From positions 6,667,001-6,731,000 of the forward strand of contig NC_086185.1 in NCBI RefSeq assembly GCF_023053635.1: a stretch of DNA of 64,000 nt. The letters are read 5' to 3'. Each line of letters starts with the position of its first letter. The stretch's first letter is position 1. A program made the translations under genes and the position numbers. Source of the stretch: Elgaria multicarinata webbii (lineage: Eukaryota; Chordata; Lepidosauria; Squamata; Anguidae). The notes under the pieces were generated by a model. It worked only from the letters and a program-made list of their open reading frames with translations, was not told where the DNA came from and did not search any database. Below, one piece after another: positions 51,901-64,000 of this stretch.

Positions 51901-54900
51901 AAATATTACAAATTTCAAATGGAGGAAAGCCTTTACAGCCCTACGATTTCAGTCCATGAGCAGTGCTATAATCTCAGGACGCTTCAGTCAGATTCCTTAC
52001 GGTCTGCCCATGTGGGGCCAACGTGCCTGAGGATCTCCCTCATTATCTGCTTTATTGTCCAATTTACGAAGGTTTAAGATCAGATTTGTTCAGGGACTTA
52101 AATCTGCCATTAGGCAGTTCTGATGGGTATTTGGTTAACTTCTTACTGGGGGACAGATTGCACCAGGTTTCTGAAAAGGTGGCCCAGTTTGCCTTCAGAG
52201 TAGCAATTTTAAGGAGAGAAATTTGCTGATCTGTATGGATGAGTAAGCCATTACTGTTGGGTTTTAACATTATTTTAAACTGATGTGTATTTTACTTTTG
52301 TTTCTACGTGTCCTGTTTCTTTGCAATGGCTTTTGCAACATAGATAAATTTGTATTGTACAACTGCCTTAATATAGAGTGTCACGCAGGGCAAAACGGTA
52401 AACAAGGCAGGACGGAAGTGCAATAAAACACCAGGTGTGATGGAGCCCTACATCATGACACTTACTGCTGCGACGGTCTTCTCTATCGTCTTGTAAAGGC
52501 GATTCATGTTGCCTTCCATGGTATCCCTCTCAACCTCAAGATCGTCAACCATGATCTTCAGATTATCTCTCTCCCGGGATAAAGCTCGGAGCCTTTCTTC
52601 ACTGCTATGAAGCTTCTGGAGCAGCTCCCTTTCCTGCTGCTCCAAGGCCTCGATGGTCAGCTTCAGGTTTTCCATTTGATCCAGCTGCTCCACAACCAGC
52701 CCCGGTCTTCCGCTAACTTCAAGCTGTTGATGGCGGTCAAAGGACTTTTGTTGCTGGATCCAAGGGAGATTTTGTTTTATTTTTCTTAAAAAGGAATAGG
52801 TGGAATAGGCTCTGCACATTTCTGGTACGAGTTTCTCAACATGCTGGTGAGCGTTAACGCCCAGAAGTGCAATCCTATGCATGCTTAGGCAGAAAGAAGT
52901 CCTATCACTAGGCAAGGTGGCCTAATATGGGCTCAGCTCAGGTACTGAAAACAAATTCCTGGCTCGAGAATGTGCTTGTGTTCCTTAATGATTAATAATG
53001 TTGTCTGGGAAATGCTGGGAATTGTAGGACTTTTTTGGCTAAACATGAATAGGATTGTACCTTCAATCGGTAAATCAATTAGATTTTTAAATGTTTGGGA
53101 TGCAATCCTAGCCATGTTTAGACAGAAAAAAGTCCCACAACTCCCAGCTTTTCCCAGCCAGATATGCTGGGAGTTGTAGGACTTTCCCTCCTATCCAAAT
53201 ACACACAGGAGTGCATCTTAATAATTATTTATTATTTTTAAAATTAGAAGTATACAAGAATCACAACACATCAACTCATTACCCTACAATAATAACCAAT
53301 AAAGAACAAAGGAAAAACTGCTTAATACAATAATCTAATAATAGTAATAACCATAATCATCATCATCATCATAATAACCATAATAAAAATGATAATAATA
53401 ATAAGTGCAACCCACCCCCTGGGACCATTATTCTCCACTCCAAAATTGTAACACATCTTGTGACGGTTTACTTTCCCTTTTCCTAATACAAATTTAACAA
53501 ATGGTTTCCAAATCTCCTCAAAATCATTCCGCTTCAATATTTCGCATCTTAAGAGTCTCCATTGCAACAGAGACTGTCGCTAAGAGACTCAGCTTCTTTG
53601 CTTTGAATCTCGTCTTCTATCAACTCACAAGGTAGTGTTAGGCAAGCCATTTGCTTTCACAGCCTTGGTCCCCACCTTCTACCCCAAATCTGCAACAAAA
53701 TATAATTTAGAACAAGGATGTAGAACCTCAGGCCCATGGACCAAATCCACCTCTCCCATTTTCCCCATCAGCACTGCTCAACACCAAAATGCAGCCCCTG
53801 AGAGCTTCTTTAAAGTTGTATTGTACCCTCAGGTTGTAGGAGGCTCATCACTGCTGATTTAGAATATTCCTTTTGGAAGACTCAACGAAGCCCCCAAACG
53901 GGACTTGGATGGTCTTTCCACCTCCTTCTACCAATGCCCAAACTGTTCTACAATTGTCTGTTTGTGGGAAGCCAGTATTTGGTGCCAGGGTGTGGTCAAG
54001 AGGCACACGGTGCAGCAAGTTTGCTCTACTACACGGATCTGGGTCTGCTCAGCGCTTGAAAAGAAGACTACTTTGAAAGACCATAACCACCATCTGGGGT
54101 ACCAACATGGAAGGCAGCGATATAGATGTCAACTAAATAGGGCTGTACACTTTAACCACTTGATTGGTTAGCTTAACCGGTTAAGTGCCTTTTAAGTTAA
54201 CAGAAGGAAAGGAAAAGGAAAAGAAACTCTCGTGCAAGCACTGAGTCATTACTGACTCTTGGAGGGACACCAGCTTTCGCTGTTTTCTTGGCAGGCCTTA
54301 TAGTGGGGTGGTTTGCCATTGCCTTCCCCAGCCATTATTACCTGTCCCCCAGCTAACTGGGTACTCATTTTACCTACCTTGGGAGGATGGAAGGCTGAGT
54401 CGACCCGACCCGGCTGCCTGAAACCAGCTTCTGCTGGGATCAAAATCAGGCCGTGGGGAGAGTTTCAGCTGCAGAAACGGCTGCTTTACTGCTCTGTGCC
54501 ACATGAAGGCATCCCTAATTTGCTGGACATGTTTTGTTTGTTTTAAACTGCTTAAAAGAGCACATTCTTGTAATAACTGCAGGTGGGAGGGATCATCTTG
54601 GAAGAGGCATTCTCCTTGACTCTCACCTAGGGCACAGTGAAATGTCTCTTCTAAAATGGTATCTACTGGGACAGCTACAAAATCTGGGTTGGATCATACT
54701 TAAAGTAGACCCATTGAAACCAATGGGACTTTAGACTTGACTAACTGAAGTCCCATAGATTTCAGTGAGTCTACTCAAAGTATGACTCTGTCTGGATTCA
54801 ACCCTCCATCTAAAGATAAAGAGGCCATGAAACTATTTTTAGTTATCTGTGTTTTATCAATTAGAGAAAGTCCATACACAAGCCAGAAGCTTTTATGTGG

Positions 54901-55687
54901 ACCACAGATGTGATAAGCATAGTTCCACCATTTTCTTTTTCAATAGCTGCTCTGGTCAAAACCAAAACGCTTCCGCATTTTCTTGGCCATTAGCTAGACT
55001 GCTTATCCTCCAATATCTCCAATGCACCCAGGCTGTATTTGTGCTGACCTGCTCAAGAGATGGAATTTGGGTATCCCCTGCTCCCATCCCATATAAAAGC
55101 TAAAAAATAATCTTATTGTAGGTTGTTAAAAGCTCAACTAAAAACTTTTCTTTTTCCTAAAGCTTTTAAAACTTGATGTTGTGCAGACTTCTACTGTTAC
55201 TTTCTACTGTTAGTTTTTCCCTACCCTGTGCCTGCTTACCCTACCCTGTACCTGTTTGCATTCTCTTCCCCTCCTTATTGTTTTACTATGATTTTATTAG
55301 ATTGTAAGCCTATGCGGCAGGGTCTTGCTATTTACTGTTTTACTCTGTACAGCACCATGTACATTGATGGTGCTATATATATAAATAAATAAATAATAAT
55401 AATAATAATAATAATGTTACCATTTTACCGTTTTTAAGCAACACTCAGGGGGAATTACAAGTTTGAATTGTTTCTCTCTCCACTAAACAACATCCCATCT
55501 AAAGTTTTAAATATTACAGCCCCTATTCCTTAGACATACCTTCAAAGATGCAAGGACTTCCACTTCCTCCTTTCTTGGATTTAATGGCAAAGGAAGGACA
55601 AACTTTCTCCTTAGCACCTCTAAGAGCCAATTTATACATCCAGCAATACCAGCTGGTAAAATTCTTCCTGGGATGTACCACTTTAGG
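42999..55687 (-). CDS. Unrecognised coiled-coil gene, 3' part (seven exons plus one tentative)
   Basis: I do not recognise this gene. Exons on the minus strand, from upstream to downstream, are tentative 55540-55687, then 52466-52723, 50539-50739, 49321-49533, 47509-47712, 45129-45335, 43714-43941 and the last, 42999-43082, ending in TAA. The seven firm exons are all whole-codon length (about 200 bp each except the last), so every intron between them is phase 0, and they join without a stop into about 464 residues; the tentative exon adds 49. The protein is rich in E, K, L and Q with long heptad-like stretches and no membrane segment or signal peptide. The architecture resembles sperm, axonemal or centrosomal coiled-coil proteins; a weak likeness to AXDND1 is an impression only. 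The 5' end and start codon were not found. An AATAAA for this strand lies at 42883-42888. Confidence 0.7.
43153..43315 (-). mobile_element. CR1-type LINE 3' end
   Basis: AACATAAGAAGAGCCCTGCT GGATCAGACC-type text, reverse of the 41255 family. Confidence 0.75.
43384..43585 (-). mobile_element. CR1 LINE 3' end
   Basis: ATCATAGAATAGTAGAGTTG and the body as at 7722. Followed at 43640-43710 by an L2-type tail that abuts the coiled-coil exon. Confidence 0.85.
43714..43941 (-). CDS. Coiled-coil gene exon (76 codons)
   Basis: Begins ILVKTRSDVVLRHACYYREA after ATATTGCAG and ends NLAPVQPPMT with donor ACG|GTAGTA. The second half is less ordered (PAALAADRGLEEPKELG). The frame stays open upstream of the acceptor, so the exon could start a little earlier. 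Confidence 0.68.
44536..44846. mobile_element. 311-bp full-length palindromic MITE
   Basis: Starts GGTGACCCTATGAAAAGAAG and ends in the complement of GGTGGCCATATGAAAAAGAG. The two halves pair along most of their length around a centre near 44690. No coding content. It lies in an intron of the coiled-coil gene. Confidence 0.88.
45129..45335 (-). CDS. Coiled-coil gene exon (69 codons)
   Basis: Begins SIFEDVSGLEEALLDIDAKV after TGATGCAG and ends MLEFLKQKSE with donor GAG|GTGAGG. Acidic, with regular leucine and isoleucine spacing. Confidence 0.75.
45421..45540 (-). mobile_element. L2-type LINE 3' tail
   Basis: TATACCGCCCAATAGCCGAA and CTCTCTGGGCAGTTC, followed by an A-rich stretch. Confidence 0.75.
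45620..46395 (+). mobile_element. L2-type LINE 3' half
   Basis: Encodes LDYCNALYMGQPLKSVQKLQ and later, in another frame, KALHGLGPQYLMERL and RLWNDLPDEARLAPTLLAFR, ending GGGGCGGTATATAAATGTGA. At least one frameshift near 45870. Confidence 0.85.
46545..46753. mobile_element. MITE, second copy of the GGCCCTGTTCAGAC family
   Basis: Starts GGGCCTGTTCAGACAACACA and ends in the complement of GACACTGTTCAGACGACACG. Internal text is related to 10589-10796 in inverted order. It lies in an intron of the coiled-coil gene. Confidence 0.7.
47509..47712 (-). CDS. Coiled-coil gene exon (68 codons)
   Basis: Begins YYFAYWYKESNEYYVSVSRY after a pyrimidine tract and CAACAG, and ends LRKKLDDFLE with donor GAG|GTACCA. 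It has an aromatic-rich start, then leucine heptads. Confidence 0.75.
47889..48293. mobile_element. Possible MITE, weak inverted ends
   Basis: GGCTCAGTTCACACATCACA at left and the complement of GGCTTGAATGTCACAAACAA at right. Inner text has repeated AACAACCCAGA-like words. Limits uncertain. Confidence 0.4.
48373..48440 (-). mobile_element. L2-type LINE 3' tail
   Basis: ATATAACACCCCATAGACAA AGCTCTCTGGGCGGTT-type text. Confidence 0.65.
48903..49240 (-). mobile_element. Two L2-type LINE 3' ends in tandem
   Basis: 48903-49140 starts with (TAA)n and CCCGCCTCTCCCTCTGGATC and is the inverted match of 5945-6170. 49152-49240 is a second subfamily (TATACCGCCCAATAGCTGAA). Confidence 0.8.
49321..49533 (-). 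CDS. Coiled-coil gene exon (71 codons), possible GC donor
   Basis: Begins NLASKLPMMEKKKDYIANVA after a TCATTTCAG acceptor and ends EQIGIELWSVLNDVK. To keep phase with the next exon it must leave at AAG|GCAGGT (a GC donor) or at GAC|GTCAAG, four codon-bases shorter. The nearby GTTCTA would break the frame. Confidence 0.7.
50539..50739 (-). CDS. Coiled-coil gene exon (67 codons)
   Basis: Begins LEQLNAELRLQVNEKQLLLT and ends HLRCRLIFVAEK. Acceptor TCCTACTAG, donor AAG|GTATTG. Heptad pattern throughout. Confidence 0.75.
51820..52400 (+). mobile_element. Non-LTR retrotransposon C-terminal fragment
   Basis: Two overlapping frames give SGRFSQIPYGLPMWGQR and then LPHYLLYCPIYEGLRSDLFR with ...EKVAQFAFRVAILRRE. 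The spacing H-x4-C and the terminal alpha-helical text match the C-terminal zinc-finger region of a LINE common in reptiles. One frameshift. Family name unsure. Confidence 0.55.
52466..52723 (-). CDS. Coiled-coil gene exon (86 codons)
   Basis: Begins LEVSGRPGLVVEQLDQMENL after a CAACAG acceptor and ends YKTIEKTVAA with a perfect GTAAGT donor. The middle is a textbook heptad stretch with the run SSEERLRALSRERDNLK. The exact acceptor is the least certain part. Confidence 0.72.
53005..53150. mobile_element. Palindromic MITE fragment
   Basis: GCTGGGAATTGTAGGACTTT and TAAACATGAATAGGATTG are repeated inverted at 53098-53150. Related text (AGGGCGCAATCCTATGCATG) lies at 61207. Confidence 0.65.
53225..53570 (-). 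mobile_element. LINE 3' end, possibly L1-like
   Basis: The minus frame RNDFEEIWKPFVKFVLGKGK resembles the end of L1-type ORF2. It is followed by AT-rich microsatellite sequence at 53336-53405. Confidence 0.45.
54207..54503 (-). mobile_element. Sauria-type SINE
   Basis: On the minus strand it starts with a tRNA-like head (GTGGCACAGAGCAGTAAAGC) and contains GGATGGAAGGCTGAGTCGAC and GGTTTGCCATTGCCTTCCCC in its body (as read on plus). Confidence 0.75.
55100..55405 (+). mobile_element. L2-type LINE 3' UTR, same family as 18466-21187
   Basis: ATTAGATTGTAAGCCTATGC and CAGCACCATGTACATTGATG, ending in (ATAA)n. A close match to the complement of 18470-18720. Confidence 0.85.
55540..55687 (-). CDS. 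Tentative upstream exon of the coiled-coil gene
   Basis: A strong pyrimidine tract precedes the acceptor CTACAG, and the donor is AAG|GTATGT. In the frame that ends in phase 0, matching the next exon, it reads LKWYIPGRILPAGIAGCINW and ends EEVEVLASLK (49 codons plus one base). A second frame is also open, so the choice rests on phase alone. Confidence 0.45.
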
Positions 55688-55920
55688 CTGTAGATGGAGG
55701 GGGAGGGGAACAGAGTGCTTAAATGCTCTCACATGGAATCATAGAAGGCAGGGGAAATTCCAAAAAAAAGCCCTATGCTGAAGTCTTCTCCCTGAGAACT
55801 TACTTTTCTACATGCAGGGAGTTTTAAAAGCATGTTTTCCCACAAGTGGTAATCTGAAGTGGCACAATCCAGGAAGAGACTTGCCTTTTTATTCAATTGA
55901 ATGGCTAAACCAGCTTATCT

Positions 55921-56013
55921 CAGTCTGATGTTCTCCAGATGTGTTGGATTACAACTCCCATTATGGGAGTTACAGTCCAACACATCTGGAGGGCACCAGG
56001 TTGGGAAAGGCTG
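55921..56013. mobile_element. Hairpin hAT-type MITE, short
   Basis: TCCAGATGTGTTGGATTACA and its inverted partner around a centre near 55963; ends GGTTGGGAAAGGCTG. Confidence 0.8.
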
Positions 56014-57054
56014 AGCTAAACTGACCATTAGTGTAAAGGTCCTACCTGCACTGCTCATTCTGATATGTAGGCAAGCTGAGTCACCATGGCTCACCTGCAA
56101 AGCTCCAGCTTCACACAGAAGACCTCAGATTCAGTTTCTAGGTTAAAAGAGATTTCACATAGCTGGGCTTGAAAAGACCCCCTGCCTGAGACTATGGTGT
56201 GCTGGACCAGCGTCATAGGTAGGCATGTTCAGGCCCTTGCTGAGACTCCACTAACAGCAACCCCTGGACTCTTTAATATTTACTGGTGCACATCTTCTTT
56301 TAACTTATCTACCTGCTTCCTGTAACTTAACGCAGCATAAATGGATTCACTGTGTGCTTCTGACAGCTAAAAGACCGATATTACAACATTGCAAGGATAA
56401 TGCTCACCTCATATAACGCAATGCAATGAGACATAATGCTCTCAACATTTAAACGGGTGGTATATAAGCACCACTCACAAATGGATACATAAATGGACAA
56501 TTGGTCTCCCTTCATTGAAGTTTATGTGTATAACCTTTTATTTTATTTTAGAAATCTGCATTTTCATATACATACAGCCATTTCACATGTATTAACTGAA
56601 ACTGATACATTTAATCACGTCAACATGTTTTCTTTTGTGGTTTTCTTTTGCTTTGTTCTTGTAATTTGCAATAAGTAGATTCATTAAAAAACCCCAAACA
56701 ATATGACCCCTCTTCTCTGTTGCCACCTGCTTGTTCACCTGCCTCTCGCTCTGGTCCAGGCAACCTTGGCAGCGAGGAAGGGGAGCAGGAGACACCAGTG
56801 CCTGGTTCCTCACCGGGTCTCGGACTACCAAGCAAGCAAGTGGTGGCAATGAGGAGTGAGAGCAGCTGGTGACAATAGTGGGGATAAGGTAAACATACTG
56901 GGGGAGGGACCCCAGGCGGGTATGTTGCCCACGGACCCTCCAAAACCTAGAGCCAGCACTGGCAGGGTGCCACCGCCAGTCATAGAAGGTCATACCAGGC
57001 TAAATGGGTTCAGCTCAAGTACTGAAAGCAAATTCCTGGACTGACATGTTGCCC

Positions 57055-57435
57055 ATCTCTGAACTCATTCCAATGTACCTCAACCTTTCTTAAAGACTGG
57101 TGTCCAGAACTGGATGCAGTACTTGAGGTGAGATCAGACCAGCGCAAAATCCCATGATTTGGAAACTATTCTTAAAACTACAATTGCATTTACCTTTTTT
57201 ATTTTTTTTGCAGCCACATCACACGGCTGACTCATATTCAGCTTGTGATCTAAGTACAACTCCAAGATCTTTTCCACACCTACTGATGTCAAGCTAGGTA
57301 TCTCCTGTCCTATACCTGTGCATTTGATTTCTTTTTCCTAAATGAAGAACTTTGCTCTTGCCTCTGTTAAATTGCGTTCTATTTTTTTCTGACCAGTTTT
57401 CTAACCTATCAAGATCATTTTGGATAGCACGAAAA
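57055..57435 (-). mobile_element. CR1 LINE, internal reverse-transcriptase part
   Basis: The minus strand encodes IQNDLDRLENWSEKNRTQFN and KSKVLHLGKRNQMHRY, a CR1 signature, followed out of frame by the next segment. It ends right at the PABIR2 CpG island. Confidence 0.85.
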
Positions 57436-58190
57436 TCAGAAGCTGCAGCAAAGGGGAGAAGATGGATTCGAACCCGCGACCCTGCAGCTGAGAAAAGAAC
57501 GGGGGACGCTTTTCCCTCCTTCCACCACAAGGGTCCGCTTTGCTGATTGGTCCCTTTCCGAGGGCGGGGGCGTAAAAGCGGAGTAGCCAATCCCTTTGCG
57601 AATCGGCGTCTGTGCCGTTCTCAGAGGGCGGGGCGGAGAAGAGGAGGAGGAGTGGGAGGAGTCCGGCGTGACGACGGCAGGAGGCTCGCCTCGTGCTCGC
57701 ATGCGCAGTATCCATGCGGAGTCGCGCCGGCCGAGAGCGAGCCGGGCAAGCGCCTGGGCGCGCGCATGCGTACCAGGGGGGCGGCCGGGCCTCGTCTCTT
57801 TCTCGCTCCCGCGTCCGTCCCTCAGCGCCACCGCTAGGCCGCCTTCGCCTGGGCGCATGCGCAGTGCCTGCCGGCTGCCTGCCTCAACCTGTGGAGGCGC
57901 CCGGGGTGTGTGTGGTGCGCGCGCGCCGTTTCTTTCACCTCAGGCGGTCGGGCCGGCGCGCGTTCACGACGAGGGAGGGGGCGGCCGCCGCCGACCCCCT
58001 ATTTCCCCGGCATGGGGTGCCCCTCCCTCCGCGGCCCGGCCCCCTCTGGACTCCGCCCGCCTCAGCGGGGCCTGTAGCGGGAGAAGCCAGAGGGCCGCCG
58101 CCGCCGCCTTTCCCTCCCCTCACACCCCGCCGCCCCGGGCATGAGGAGACGCTCCGGCCCTCCGTGAGCGCCGCCGCCGCCGCCATCGCG

Positions 58191-64000
<5,810 letters not shown>

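Noticed and set aside
57460-57485. GGGTTCGAATCC-like T-arm on the minus strand, suggesting a tRNA
   Set aside because: The T-stem has mismatches and no anticodon or acceptor arm pairs with it.

Overview
The window looks like nuclear DNA of a non-avian reptile, most likely a squamate. The genes are vertebrate and intron-split. The repeats are an L2/CR1-clade LINE with a very open frame, CR1 3' ends, RTE-BovB 3' ends, a Sauria-type SINE, other tRNA-derived SINEs and many palindromic hAT-like MITEs. No retrovirus, Polinton, CRISPR array, rRNA gene or functional tRNA was recognised.

Four gene loci are supported. (1) INTS6L, minus strand, 986-13169: the first four coding exons (143 codons) of an Integrator subunit; the rest lies left of the window. 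Its CpG-rich promoter covers about 12.3-14.1 kb. (2) MOSPD1, plus strand: CpG promoter and probable non-coding exon at 24.0-24.5 kb, then five coding exons 30711-35493 giving a complete 215-residue protein. (3) An unrecognised coiled-coil gene, minus strand, with seven supported exons and one tentative exon between 42999 and 55687. (4) PABIR2 (FAM122B), plus strand, from a CpG promoter at 57.5-58.4 kb; six exons from 58191, running off the right edge. From memory, INTS6L, MOSPD1 and FAM122B/C also lie close together at human Xq26, so this is conserved synteny. The coiled-coil gene is the part I cannot place.

Layout: 1-13.2 kb INTS6L, with an 11-kb second intron holding SINEs, CR1, an L2 3' end, a MITE and a ~190-bp tandem array; 13.2-24.0 kb intergenic, mostly LINE sequence including a 2.7-kb L2-type copy with a 793-codon frame; 24.0-37.6 kb MOSPD1, whose first intron has a 138-bp-arm inverted repeat beside a hairpin hAT MITE; 37.6-43.0 kb intergenic with a 622-bp hAT-like element made of palindromic units; 43.0-55.7 kb the coiled-coil gene; 57.5-64.0 kb PABIR2.

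The genes do not form an operon-like unit. INTS6L acts in nuclear snRNA/mRNA 3' processing, MOSPD1 at ER contact sites, and PABIR2 as a PP2A-B55 inhibitor. Exon limits were set by hand from splice consensus, reading phase and remembered homologues. Repeat family names are recognised from memory, and outer repeat limits are approximate unless a target-site duplication is given.
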